Part shown: positions 24,179-32,729 of the stretch, piece after piece
Numbering within the stretch: position 1 is the stretch's first letter
Layout of the letters: each line of letters starts with the position of its first letter
From: Corynebacterium sp. NML140438
GTDB taxonomy: Bacteria > Actinomycetota > Actinomycetes > Mycobacteriales > Mycobacteriaceae
NCBI RefSeq assembly: GCF_001875725.1
Contig: NZ_MLCQ01000010.1
Span: 62,001 to 126,000 of the forward strand
Direction: 5' to 3'
Length of the DNA stretch: 64,000 bases
The notes under the pieces: model-generated
What the model was told of the DNA's origin: nothing
What the model saw: only the letters and a program-made list of their open reading frames with translations
Databases searched by the model: none
Position numbers and translations under genes: made by a program

Positions 24179-24230
24179 AACACCTGACAGCTGGAAACGC
24201 CACCGCACTTGCTTGAAAAGGACTGACACA

Positions 24231-24500
24231 ATGCCAAAGGCAAAAATCACCAAGGACCACCGCCCCGTATCCACCCCAACCGGTGTCTCCCGCACCCCGG
24301 TCAAAATCAACACCGGCGGCACCCCGATCTGGTACAAGACCATCATGTTCGGCCTGATGCTGCTCGGCCTCGGCTGGATCATCTTCTACTACATCGCCGG
24401 CGACCAGCTGACGTTCCTGGCGGAGCTCGGCCCGTGGAACTACGGCATCGGCTTCGCAGGCATGATCCTCGGCCTGCTCATGACCATGGGGTGGCGCTAG
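24231..24500 (+). CDS. crgA: Cell-division protein CrgA
   Basis: The 89-residue protein has the typical CrgA plan: a basic cytoplasmic N-terminus (PKAKITKDHRPVSTPTGVSR), two TM helices (WYKTIMFGLMLLGLGWIIFY and YGIGFAGMILGLLMTM), a short external loop with GPWNYGIGF, and a C-terminal GWR. CrgA recruits division proteins and penicillin-binding proteins to the septum in actinobacteria. The ATG at 24231 follows AAAAGGA. It is followed by a strong terminator. Confidence 0.95.
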   Translation: MPKAKITKDHRPVSTPTGVSRTPVKINTGGTPIWYKTIMFGLMLLGLGWIIFYYIAGDQLTFLAELGPWNYGIGFAGMILGLLMTMGWR

Positions 24501-24526
24501 CCGCATTCCGGCGGATTTTTGTAGAT

Positions 24527-24572
24527 GGTAGTAACAGGATGGTGGCTCCTAACCATCCCGTTACTACCTTTT
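24527..24572 (+). terminator. Terminator after crgA
   Basis: GGTAGTAACAGGATGGT pairs with ACCATCCCGTTACTACC (one mismatch) across an 8-nt loop and is followed by TTTT. It closes the fhaA-crgA transcription unit. Confidence 0.85.
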
Positions 24573-25032
24573 GGGTTTCGGCGGTGCTGTGGCGGTGCCT
24601 GCAGCCTCGTTTCCCCAGCTCAGATCGTACGCTCGTTGAAATAGTTCCCGCGTCCGGGAACTATTTGGCGTGAAGGGCCTGCTCCGGTCGACCGGCTGCT
24701 GCGTTCCCCCAGATGGCGACGTTTGTCCACGAAGAAAGGTCCCGGGATCGCCGTGAGCCGGGGAACTTTTTCGGGGCGGGAGGGGGCGATCAGCCAGAAC
24801 CGAACTCACGCCTTGCCCAGCGCGTATCCGCGCCCGGCGTACATGGCCGTGCGGATGACCCAGCCGTTGCCAGGCGCTGAACGCCGTGCAGGTTCCCCAC
24901 AGGTGTTCGGTAGCGGGGTGGCACGGGGGTGGATTGTTGAACAATCCGTGGGGTGAAGGTGTACATATGAAATAGGGCCAGAAAGCCTCTGACCTGCTAT
25001 TTTACTATTGTCACCTTATGAAAGGTATAGTC
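24573..25032. repeat. Intergenic region with mosaic repeat copy R3
   Basis: No gene is visible in about 460 bp. AAATAGTTCCCG / CGGGAACTATTT at 24639-24666 is a perfect 12-bp stem with a 4-nt loop and belongs to the interspersed family. A further CCGGGGAACTTTTTCGGGG lies near 24760. The last part should carry the promoter of the secreted protein; CTATTTTACTATTG near 24998 is AT-rich, but no clear -35 is seen. Confidence 0.6.
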
Positions 25033-26436
25033 ATGCGGTTTATTCGTTCCATGACGGGCGTTGTAGCGACCTTGGCATTAGCTGCCGGCACGCTGACCCC
25101 AGCCACGGCTCAGACGCTTGAGGAGTCGTACCCCGAAACCCCAGCGACCAATGATGCGCTGCCGATCATCCACACCTACAGGGGATCGGACCACTTGAAG
25201 GCGAACATCCTCAACCCGCGCCCGGTGTGCAACTCCACTGAGGACTACCGGACCATCGTGTACAAGGTGAAGGACAACTTCCTGCCGGTCGGCACGATTT
25301 CGACGACGAACCTGACCAAGAACACCATCCCGCTGACGCAGGACCTGGCGCGCACGCAGACGATTTCGGCGTCGGTAAATGGGTCGAAGACTGAGACGAT
25401 CAACATTGGTGGGTCGGGCTCGAAGGATGGGCTGCAGGGCAACATCGGCTACTCGCTGGCAAAGATGCTGGGCTGGTCGGTGTCGGGAAGCTTGAGCTGG
25501 AACGTGGGCCAGAAGATCGGGCCGTACGAGGTTCCGGCGGGCAACACGGGCGAAGCGACGTACGGCTTCCGCACCGTCACCATGACGGGCACGCAGCAGC
25601 GCTGCCGCCCGAACGGCACGTGGGCGACGCCGACCGCGTGGGTGGCCAACATGCCGATCAAGAACGAGGTTCGTGTGAAGAACTACTCCACACCTGCAGG
25701 TTCGTGGGCACCGAACCGCGGCGCGCAGGTCACCGATACGGTGGAGAACCCGAACCCGGCGTACAACGAGGATGTTCAGAAGATCACCGAGGGTGAGAAT
25801 CTTGACGACGTCACCACCATCGACGACAACGATGAAGCCAATGTGACCAACGTGGAAATCGACGGCGAGACCGCCGCGGTGATCACCGATGAGGAGTCGG
25901 ATGAGGCGACGTCGGAGGAGAACACTGAGATCGAAGAGGTCGTCGATAATGCGGAGGCACCTGCGCTCGACCTGGTGCCATACTTCACGACGAGCTCCTG
26001 GAAAGCTTCCGGCTTTGCTGGGTCCGTGGCGCTGCGCGTGAAGAACGTGGGCACCGAGCGCTACTGGGCGGAGTTCCCGGCGCTGACGTTCCGCGTTGAG
26101 GTGCGTACCGAGTCCGGCCCGAAGGGTGTGGACCGCCTGATCACCACGACTAGCGCGAACGGCTCGCACATCCGTGACCTCGGCTACAACGCCAAGAAGG
26201 GCGCGCGCATCTTCGAGGTGACGCTGTCCAACCCGGTCAACGCTGGCGATGACATGCTGCTCGGCGCGTTCAGCTTCGGCGACGGCAAGACCAAGGAAGG
26301 CCGCCTGCACAACTACATGACAGTCACCCAGACCAGCCGCCTGGCCGGTGACGTGTCCCAGTGGAACGACCAGAACGTCGACTCCCGGGACGTGACCGTG
26401 TCCGACTTCGGCCGCTGGCTGAAGGGCACCTTCTAG
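25033..26436 (+). CDS. Secreted protein with repetitive beta region, unknown function (possibly aerolysin-like)
   Basis: The 467-residue protein starts at ATG 25033, 7 nt after AAAGG, with a clear signal peptide (RFIRSMTGVVATLALAAGTL, cleavage after ATA). Residues 45-220 are rich in Ser/Thr/Gly strands (TQTISASVNGSKTETINIGG, GNIGYSLAKMLGWSVSGSLS, then GPYEVPAGNTGEATYGFRTV). This pattern recalls the amphipathic insertion hairpin and VPAG turn of ETX/MTX2 beta-pore-forming proteins, but the likeness is weak. A Glu/Asp-rich linker (about 250-305) precedes a second C-terminal domain. Two cysteines may pair. The family was not identified. Confidence 0.7.
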   Translation: MRFIRSMTGVVATLALAAGTLTPATAQTLEESYPETPATNDALPIIHTYRGSDHLKANILNPRPVCNSTEDYRTIVYKVKDNFLPVGTISTTNLTKNTIPLTQDLARTQTISASVNGSKTETINIGGSGSKDGLQGNIGYSLAKMLGWSVSGSLSWNVGQKIGPYEVPAGNTGEATYGFRTVTMTGTQQRCRPNGTWATPTAWVANMPIKNEVRVKNYSTPAGSWAPNRGAQVTDTVENPNPAYNEDVQKITEGENLDDVTTIDDNDEANVTNVEIDGETAAVITDEESDEATSEENTEIEEVVDNAEAPALDLVPYFTTSSWKASGFAGSVALRVKNVGTERYWAEFPALTFRVEVRTESGPKGVDRLITTTSANGSHIRDLGYNAKKGARIFEVTLSNPVNAGDDMLLGAFSFGDGKTKEGRLHNYMTVTQTSRLAGDVSQWNDQNVDSRDVTVSDFGRWLKGTF

Positions 26437-26466
26437 GGAGCATTGTGTGTAATTCGTAGTGCCAAG

Positions 26467-26713
26467 TTATCCACAGGTTGTGGATGGTTCTGTGGAGAGG
26501 ACCGTTATCCACACCTGTGGATAACTCTGTGCACAACCTATTCGCACATCGAGCGCCTGGCGTAATGAGCTGCAATGATGCCCATTCGCCAGGCGTTTTT
26601 TGTTGTGAATCGCTGACATGTTCTAGCGATATTCTAGGAATTACACGGTTGTGTTTATCCACAATGTGGACAACTCTGTGGAGTTCTCCACCGGTGTACA
26701 AACTTGGGGATAA
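26467..26713. other. Cluster of DnaA boxes
   Basis: Perfect TTATCCACA boxes occur at 26467-26475, 26505-26513 and 26655-26663, and inverted at 26516-26524. Near matches lie at 26479-26487 (TGTGGATGG), 26665-26673 (TGTGGACAA) and 26705-26713 (TGGGGATAA). That makes four perfect and two single-mismatch boxes in under 250 bp, in pairs of opposite orientation. No dnaA gene is in the window. This may be a DnaA-titration or replication-control site, or part of an origin. Confidence 0.8.
26554..26601 (+). terminator. Terminator within the DnaA-box region
   Basis: CGCCTGGCG at 26554-26562 and CGCCAGGCG at 26587-26595 form a perfect 9-bp stem followed by TTTTTT. It would end transcription from the secreted-protein gene and lies between the two groups of DnaA boxes. 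Confidence 0.8.
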
Positions 26714-26724
26714 CGTGTGAAAAA

Positions 26725-27381
26725 CTAGGCAACACCAATCACAAACGCCACAGCAGCCACAGCCGCTACGGCCGCAAGAGCGGACGCGAGCCACCTGACG
26801 CGCTTCTTCACCGACGTCACAGGCCAGCCCGCCAACAGGCCCACCACCAAACCGCCAAGGTGCCCCCACAGACTGATACCCGGGGACAGCACCGAGAAAG
26901 CAAGATTCGCGCCGACCAGCGCCAACGGCGCCCGGACGTTGACCTTCTGGCGCATCGACAACGCGAGCAACACGCCCATCAGCATGTAGAGGGCGCCGGA
27001 CGCGCCGGCCGTGGGCACGTCGTAGTTCCACTCCAACACCGACGCCGACGACCCCAACACGCCCGCCGCATACAGCAGCGAATACGGCCCAGTACCCAGG
27101 CGTCGCTCCAACTGCGGGCCCAACAACGCCAACGTGATCATGTTCACGGCGACGTGGGAGATATCCACATGCAAAAAGCCTGCAAGGAGGGTGCGGAGGG
27201 TGGCGGAAGGGGCGTCGATAAATGGGCCGAAGAGCACCATGTTCTCGGCGAGGCTGGAGCCCCACACCACGTTGCTGATCGAATGCGACTGGAGCGCCGT
27301 AATCACGAACACGCCCAGGCAGACGACGGTGATCAGCGCGGTTGCCGGCGCGCCGCGGAAGAGTGAGCGAACGAATTGCAT
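26725..27381 (-). CDS. Rhomboid-family intramembrane serine protease
   Basis: The 218-residue protein has six or seven TM helices. The catalytic serine is in TAGASGALYMLMG (GxSG) and the histidine in LWGHLGGLVVGLLAG. The HVDISHVAVNMITLALLGPQ segment supplies the conserved H-x-x-x-N motif. Rhomboids cleave substrates inside the membrane; the substrate here is unknown. A rhomboid gene next to ppiA and crgA is standard near the origin in corynebacteria. The ATG at 27379-27381 is the only good start. Confidence 0.93.
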   Translation of the reverse strand: MQFVRSLFRGAPATALITVVCLGVFVITALQSHSISNVVWGSSLAENMVLFGPFIDAPSATLRTLLAGFLHVDISHVAVNMITLALLGPQLERRLGTGPYSLLYAAGVLGSSASVLEWNYDVPTAGASGALYMLMGVLLALSMRQKVNVRAPLALVGANLAFSVLSPGISLWGHLGGLVVGLLAGWPVTSVKKRVRWLASALAAVAAVAAVAFVIGVA

Positions 27382-27507
27382 ACGGCTACGGTACGGGGCG
27401 GCCTGGGGGTATCGCGAAATTGTGTGAAAGACGTGCCCGTATCTGATTTTTCACATCTGGGCACATATTTGTAGATATTTCAGGATAAGCGTCAAACTGA
27501 GCGGCCC

Positions 27508-27655
27508 GAGAATAGTTCCCCGCATCACGCCGGGATTGGGAACAATCTTTGTGGACATGCGTCACGACCTGGTGAAACGTCAGCGTTGGTCGACGGGAAC
27601 GGGCCTGAAACGCAAAATAGTTCCCGGGTCGCGGGAACTATTTCGGAGGTGAGCC
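27508..27655. repeat. Interspersed mosaic repeat, copy R4
   Basis: The intergenic region between two convergent or unrelated gene ends contains GAATAGTTCCCC (27510), CACGACCTGGTGAAACGTCA (27563) and a perfect hairpin AAATAGTTCCCG / CGGGAACTATTT at 27615-27643. These modules recur in other copies in the window. No coding potential is seen. Confidence 0.75.
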
Positions 27656-27683
27656 TGGCAGGCACCAAAAGCGCCAGCGCCGC

Positions 27684-28916
27684 TTACCAGGTCGGGCCGG
27701 GCAGGTGGGCTCGCCAGCCGAGGACCACGTTGATCAGGCAGCACATGGCAAGTATGGTGCCGATGACGAACAGAGTGGTGAAACCCACGACGGGAGCGGC
27801 GGCACTGAAGACCATCGGGATGAAGAATCCGGTGTAGGACACCGAGTAGTAGACGGCGGTCAGGCCGGCGAGCTCGTCGGCGTTGGCGATGCGTTGGACC
27901 TCGGAAAGTCCGGCGACCAGGGCCAGGCCGTAACCGGCGCCCATCGTGGCGGCGGCCGCAACGCCGATTGGCAGCGACAGCGACCGGGACGCTTCGGCGG
28001 CGAGGGCGCAACCAACGGTGATTACGCCCATCGCGACGGCGGACGCGCGGGCTGACCTGCTCGTGTCGATGACACGACCGAGCATCTGGATGCCGACGCC
28101 GCACCCGAGGGTCACGACCGTCATGAAGCCGGAGAACGCAATCGGCATGTCGTGTGCCGAGCTGGACAGCAGCTGCGGCAGCAGGGCGTACGCGGCGCCG
28201 GCACAGCCGAACACCCACGGGGCGACCGGCACGACGATGCGCACGAAGCGGCGGTGCGCGGCGGATGGGATGTGCAGCATCTCGAGCATGTCGCGAACGC
28301 GCAGTTCAAGGAAGGTTTCCTTCACGGTGCCCAGTCGTGGTGGGCGGGTTTCCGGAGTGTTGAGCAGCCAGTAGGCGGTGCCGAGGGTGAGCAGGATGTG
28401 CAGCACGTACGCGGTGTGCGTGGGCCACGGGCCCCACTGCGCCAGCACCGAGGCGAGCGCCGCGCCGATCAGAAAGCCAACGGTCAGGCACATCGACGCC
28501 TTCCGCGGCCCCGACGCCGGGTCCCCACCCGACTTCACAATCAACTCCGAGACCCACGTGGAGCCCACCGCCATCACGATGCCAAGCGCGAGCCCGCAGA
28601 GGACTCGGCCGGCGGCGATCACCAGCGGTTCGTTCGGGGCAATGGACAGCAGGAAGGACCCCGCGAGCGACAGCGGCGCGGCTGGGAGCATGGTGGGGCG
28701 TCGTCCAATGTGGTCGGACAGCGGGCCGCTGATCAGCAGCGCAGGGATGATGCCCAGCACGTAGGCGGCGAGCAGCCCATTGACGGTGACCTGCGAAAAG
28801 TGGGAGGTTTCGCGGTACATCACGAGCAGCGGGGTGAACTCGTTGCCGCCCCACGCGACAGCAACCATGCTGCCTGCGACGGGGAACCATGCGCGCGGAT
28901 GAAATTGTTGAGTCAT
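27684..28916 (-). CDS. MFS transporter (12 TM)
   Basis: The 410-residue protein starts MTQQFHPRAWFPVAGSMVAV, preceded by GAAGAA; an in-frame upstream extension has no ribosome site. About 12 TM helices and motif A (ISGPLSDHIGRRPTMLPAAP) support a major facilitator superfamily permease. The cytoplasmic loop and second half are normal. The substrate cannot be inferred: neighbours are a repeat region and a Fic gene. The 68 bp between it and the Fic stop-proximal region holds only the probable promoter. Confidence 0.88.
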   Translation of the reverse strand: MTQQFHPRAWFPVAGSMVAVAWGGNEFTPLLVMYRETSHFSQVTVNGLLAAYVLGIIPALLISGPLSDHIGRRPTMLPAAPLSLAGSFLLSIAPNEPLVIAAGRVLCGLALGIVMAVGSTWVSELIVKSGGDPASGPRKASMCLTVGFLIGAALASVLAQWGPWPTHTAYVLHILLTLGTAYWLLNTPETRPPRLGTVKETFLELRVRDMLEMLHIPSAAHRRFVRIVVPVAPWVFGCAGAAYALLPQLLSSSAHDMPIAFSGFMTVVTLGCGVGIQMLGRVIDTSRSARASAVAMGVITVGCALAAEASRSLSLPIGVAAAATMGAGYGLALVAGLSEVQRIANADELAGLTAVYYSVSYTGFFIPMVFSAAAPVVGFTTLFVIGTILAMCCLINVVLGWRAHLPGPTW

Positions 28917-29034
28917 AATTAGTTCTTCACGTTGTCCGATTAGTAGCACGAATATATTGCTCCTCGGATCAGGTATGACCAAATCGCGCCTTACCAGGGG
29001 TCCAACTTTTCGACGATGGCTCCGCTACCGGCGA

Positions 29035-30276
29035 CTATGAATCCAGCCCGAGCAGCCTCTGTCCCGCCTCGGCAAGCCCGACTACTAGCGGCTTCGCACT
29101 GAGCCGTTCGATGAGTCCCCGCCCTTCGAGGGAGTCCAACGCTGGGCGCACGGTCTGCTTCGATCGCTTCTGGTAGTTCGCAATTTCGTCCCAACTTGCA
29201 CCACTTCTTGGGCCGAGCAGGTGCACTTGCCCGAGCAGAAACAGCGTCTGCCGCTCGTAGTATGTCAGCTTTTCCGGGTTGTCGTTCTTCCATGCTTTGT
29301 AGACCTCGGCGAGTCGGCGAAGCTCGTCGGATTTTTGAGTAAGGAAGACCAGACGTTCTTCCTGAGCATGCAACAGCGTTTGCACCATTGATTCAACAAA
29401 GAAGGTCCCCTCTCCTCTATTCATCGGGTGCTCAGCGTTGATAAACGCAGCGTAATATGCGCTCTTCTCCTTCATAATTCCGCTTGAGAGCGACAGTGCG
29501 GTTGGCGTCGAAAGCAGGTTACCTAAGCGCAGTGCCAGCAAGAATCTGCCGAAGCGTCCATTACCGTCGTAGAAAGGGTGCGTGTGTTCGAGCATGAAAT
29601 GCTCAATAAACGCTAAGACAAGCTCGGGGCCGTCGTATAGGTCGTGAATCAGCAGCATGGTCCCTACGCGCTGGTTGATCTCGGCCTCGTCAGTGGCGCC
29701 GCGGTGGACGGGTTCTGCACTGCCATAGTCATAAATGCTGACGGGCGACTTTCTGAAGAGTTCACCGTCCAGCGTGTCGTCTTCGCCGATCTCGTCGCCT
29801 AGCAACGAGTCATACAGCTCGCGCACACTACGCAATGTGTTAGGAAGCTTCACAGGTTCGTCCGATTGGAAGAGCGCCATGTACGCGCTCGCCATCTCCT
29901 GAAACCGCTTCCTCGCTATCCCCGACCCGTTGTTTCGACGAGCCGCTTCGAGTGCTTCGCCGATCTCATGCCTGGTTGAGTGAATGTTTTCAATTTGGTT
30001 GGATGCTTGGATCTCATCAATCAACAGCGAATAGACGTAGTGGTGGCGCGCTGCTCCTGGCAGATTAATCCACAATTCTGCGAGGACAAGTTCATTACGC
30101 CACACTTGCTCCATCTTCGTCGCGAGCTCCCTGGTGACTACGACAAACAAGTCGTGCTCCCCTACCGGGTAGGAGAAACGAAGCGTTGAAGGTAGCTGCA
30201 GGCGAGACCGGTGTTCATGGTCGACGGTTTTCGCGTCGTGCTGGTGAAACACGGTTTTCAATGGTCGGTATGCCAT
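29035..30276 (-). CDS. Fic-domain protein (AMPylase, class II)
   Basis: The 413-residue protein has the Fic core HPFYDGNGRFGR (catalytic His) and an upstream inhibitory helix motif in ASNQIENIHSTR, matching (S/T)xxxE(G/N), which places the self-inhibition site before the Fic core as in class II enzymes. A winged helix follows at the C-terminus (SWDEIANYQKRSKQTVRPAL). Such Fic proteins usually transfer AMP to protein hydroxyls. The start ATG at 30276 follows GAGGGG. It opens a defence-type region with type I restriction and HipBA genes. Confidence 0.9.
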   Translation of the reverse strand: MAYRPLKTVFHQHDAKTVDHEHRSRLQLPSTLRFSYPVGEHDLFVVVTRELATKMEQVWRNELVLAELWINLPGAARHHYVYSLLIDEIQASNQIENIHSTRHEIGEALEAARRNNGSGIARKRFQEMASAYMALFQSDEPVKLPNTLRSVRELYDSLLGDEIGEDDTLDGELFRKSPVSIYDYGSAEPVHRGATDEAEINQRVGTMLLIHDLYDGPELVLAFIEHFMLEHTHPFYDGNGRFGRFLLALRLGNLLSTPTALSLSSGIMKEKSAYYAAFINAEHPMNRGEGTFFVESMVQTLLHAQEERLVFLTQKSDELRRLAEVYKAWKNDNPEKLTYYERQTLFLLGQVHLLGPRSGASWDEIANYQKRSKQTVRPALDSLEGRGLIERLSAKPLVVGLAEAGQRLLGLDS

Positions 30277-30288
30277 GTTGCCCCTCAA

Positions 30289-30417
30289 TCTTCTGAAAGT
30301 CTGGAAAAGCAGAACTTAGGTGTTGCTCGATACGCACCTATCTTATAGAAATCGCGGTTTTTAAAAGATAGCCCCGCCCCGGGAGGCTACTATCTTCTGT
30401 TCCGCGCGGCTATTCAA
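30289..30417. promoter_or_regulatory. Putative fic promoter with repeated CTATCTT motifs
   Basis: Read toward fic, AAGATAG, CTATCTT and AAGATAG occur within about 60 bp (near 30390, 30365 and 30340), giving an inverted pair around an AT-rich TTTTAAAAACC. This looks like an operator region for fic. The regulator is unknown. Confidence 0.4.
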
Positions 30418-30490
30418 CTACAGGCGTGATGAAATCCCAGGTAGACGGAATTTGGGACGCTTTTGATCCAGCGTCATTTCAAACCCGGTC
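30418..30490 (+). pseudogene. hsdM 5'-end remnant
   Basis: The sequence encodes TGVMKSQVDGIWDAFDP, matching residues 3-19 of HsdM at 31215 (TGALKSQVDRIWDAFWS). Nucleotide similarity extends about 65 bp, then stops at a mosaic-repeat copy. Together with the true hsdM start it brackets the orphan gene at 30847, suggesting an old insertion or duplication that split an hsdM promoter region. Confidence 0.75.
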
Positions 30491-30508
30491 ACGATGATCA
30501 GGCAGCTT

Positions 30509-30690
30509 GGGAACTATTTCAAGCCGACGGACGTGCGACCTGGCGAAATGCGTTTGGCGGATGGTGGTTTCGGGGCTCAGCCGTGAAAAAGTTCCCCGTT
30601 TCAAACGTGAGCTGCACCAAATTCCCTCACGCGCGCTCGCCGACCTGGTCTTTTACAAATCGGGCTGCTCAGAAACGGGAATTTGGTGCA
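30509..30690 (+). repeat. Interspersed mosaic repeat, copy R5
   Basis: It starts with the right arm GGGAACTATTTC and ends with a perfect 14-bp inverted pair, TGCACCAAATTCCC (30613-30626) and GGGAATTTGGTGCA (30677-30690). The central GGTGGTTTCGGGGCTCAG and GTGAAAAAGTTCCCCG are shared with the copy at 45426-45609. It lies between the hsdM remnant and the orphan gene. Confidence 0.85.
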
Positions 30691-30846
30691 ACCCACAAAG
30701 GCGCCCTCTACCAAAAACCCTGGTCAGAGGTTAGCTATATGTTTCGTGATCCGGTCCTGGGCTTCAGAACCGCGTGAGGACTTCCTCGACCGCCGACGAG
30801 AGGTGCCACATGAACCGCAGGCGCTATCTACCGCTACTTTGGGGGC

Positions 30847-31143
30847 ATGATTGAGAAGAAGTTGACCATGCTGATTTTCGGAAACGTCGTGTTGGAATCA
30901 ACCCTCACAGCATGTTACGTGCGCGTGTATTCAGATGATAAGCGCTCTTTTTCTATGAGCACGAACCCTCCAGTCGAGTTGAAAGTACCTCTTGATGAGC
31001 TGAAAAAGAACGCCTCAAGGGAACAAAAGGAAGCAATCGCTACCCACATTTTCGACGAGACCAGACACTTGCTGGACGCAGACTATCCAGGAGGCGCTGA
31101 TGCTGCGACTCAGGAATTATTTGAATGGCTATGTGAGATTTAG
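30847..31143 (+). CDS. Small orphan protein
   Basis: The 98-residue protein starts MIEKKLTMLIFGNVVLESTL. It has no signal peptide, TM helix or known motif. Its first 80 residues are paralogous to the chimeric ORF at 12453. The best conserved blocks are FGNVVLES and PLDELKK ... KEAIATHIFDE, the latter likely helical. GGGGGC precedes the ATG. Both copies lie beside mosaic repeats in accessory regions, so this is probably a mobile gene of unknown function. Confidence 0.65.
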   Translation: MIEKKLTMLIFGNVVLESTLTACYVRVYSDDKRSFSMSTNPPVELKVPLDELKKNASREQKEAIATHIFDETRHLLDADYPGGADAATQELFEWLCEI

Positions 31144-31214
31144 AAGCTGAGTCTCATTGGATAGTCCGTGATGGCATCTCGCTACCTATCCCGGGTGGTT
31201 GTTAAAATGACGCC

Positions 31215-32729
31215 ATGATTACAGGCGCACTAAAGTCCCAGGTAGACCGCATTTGGGACGCTTTTTGGTCCGGCGGCATCTCCAACCCCATCACCGTCAT
31301 TGAACAATTCACCTACCTGCTGTTCATGCGCCAACTCGACGAACGCCAAGCACAAGCCGAGTTCCTCGCCAACACACTGGGTGGAAAGCCGGATGACACC
31401 CAAATATTTTACGACGCCACCCACAACCACCTACGCTTCTCCAAATTGTTGGCCGTCGACTCCCCCGAGGCACGCTTCACCGCGTTCCGTGAGGGGTTCG
31501 ACTACATCAAACAGCTCGGCGCCGCGCGCGACAGCGGGTTTGTCACGCACATGAAAGACGCGGCATTCCTGATCCCGAACCCGGCAACACTAACAACGGT
31601 GGCGACAATGATCGCGAAGCTGGAGTTCTCGAATAAGGACATCACCGGCGACTTGTACGAATACATGTTGTCCAAACTGGCCACCGCCGGCACGAACGGA
31701 CAGTTCAGGACACCAAGCCACATCATCGAACTGATCGTGGCGCTGACCGAACCAACAATCACCGACCGGCTCATCGACCCAGCCTGCGGCACCGCAGGTT
31801 TCCTCGCCGCCACCAGCGAATACCTGCGCGACGACTTCAAGGACGCCACCAAACTGCAGCGCGAGCAGTACCTCGCCTGCGGCCTGACCGGATTCGATTT
31901 CGATTCCACGATGGTGCGCATCGCCGCGATGAACATGGTCATGCACGGCTTTAGCGACCCGAACATTTCCTACCTCGACTCCCTGCAGGAACTGGCGCCA
32001 GAGCGGCTTGAGGCGTTCGATGTGCTGCTGGCGAACCCGCCGTTTGCGGGCTCGATTAATCAGGACATTTTGGATCCAAAGTTGGCGTCGATAAAGACGA
32101 AGAAGACCGAGCTGCTGTTCATCGCGAGGTTTTTGACCTTGCTGAAGCTGGGCGGCAGGGCGGCTGTCGTTGTGCCGGAGGGTGTGCTGTTCGGCTCGAC
32201 GCGCGCGCACAAGACGCTGCGCAAAGAGCTTGTGGACAACCAGAAAATCGACGGCATCATCAAACTGCCGTCCGGCGCGTTTAAGCCGTACACCGGCGTG
32301 TCCACCGCCATCGTGTGCTTCACCCGCACCGACTCACCGGGCCAAAATGAGCACATCTGGTTCTACGACATCACCGCCGACGGGCGCTCCCTCGACGACA
32401 AGCGCAGCCCACTGCTCGCCGAGGAACTACTCGGCCCCTGGCCCGCTACTCCACTTGACGACGACCAGCTGCGCCTGAATAACCTCCCCGACGTTGTGGT
32501 CCGCTTCCACAACCAGGCCGCCGAACGCGACCGCGCCCGCACCGAAGCGTCCTTCACCGTGCCCGTCGGCGAGATCCGCGAGGCGGACTACGACCTGTCG
32601 ATGAACCGGTACAAAGAAATCGTCTTCGAAACCGAAGAAACCCGCGACCCGCAGGACATCCTCGCCGACATCGACGCCCTCGACGCCCAAATCGCCACCG
32701 CCATGAGCACGCTCAAGGGGCTGATCTAG
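31215..32729 (+). CDS. hsdM: Type I restriction-modification DNA methyltransferase subunit HsdM
   Basis: The 504-residue protein has an N-terminal helical domain (ITVIEQFTYLLFMRQLDERQ) and an N6-adenine methyltransferase domain with the SAM-binding DPACGTAGFL, catalytic NPPF in VLLANPPFAGSINQD, and the FRTP motif GQFRTPSHI. It methylates adenine in the site chosen by HsdS. The ATG at 31215 fits the family start. The hsdS ATG follows its TAG directly. It looks intact. Confidence 0.95.
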   Translation: MITGALKSQVDRIWDAFWSGGISNPITVIEQFTYLLFMRQLDERQAQAEFLANTLGGKPDDTQIFYDATHNHLRFSKLLAVDSPEARFTAFREGFDYIKQLGAARDSGFVTHMKDAAFLIPNPATLTTVATMIAKLEFSNKDITGDLYEYMLSKLATAGTNGQFRTPSHIIELIVALTEPTITDRLIDPACGTAGFLAATSEYLRDDFKDATKLQREQYLACGLTGFDFDSTMVRIAAMNMVMHGFSDPNISYLDSLQELAPERLEAFDVLLANPPFAGSINQDILDPKLASIKTKKTELLFIARFLTLLKLGGRAAVVVPEGVLFGSTRAHKTLRKELVDNQKIDGIIKLPSGAFKPYTGVSTAIVCFTRTDSPGQNEHIWFYDITADGRSLDDKRSPLLAEELLGPWPATPLDDDQLRLNNLPDVVVRFHNQAAERDRARTEASFTVPVGEIREADYDLSMNRYKEIVFETEETRDPQDILADIDALDAQIATAMSTLKGLI

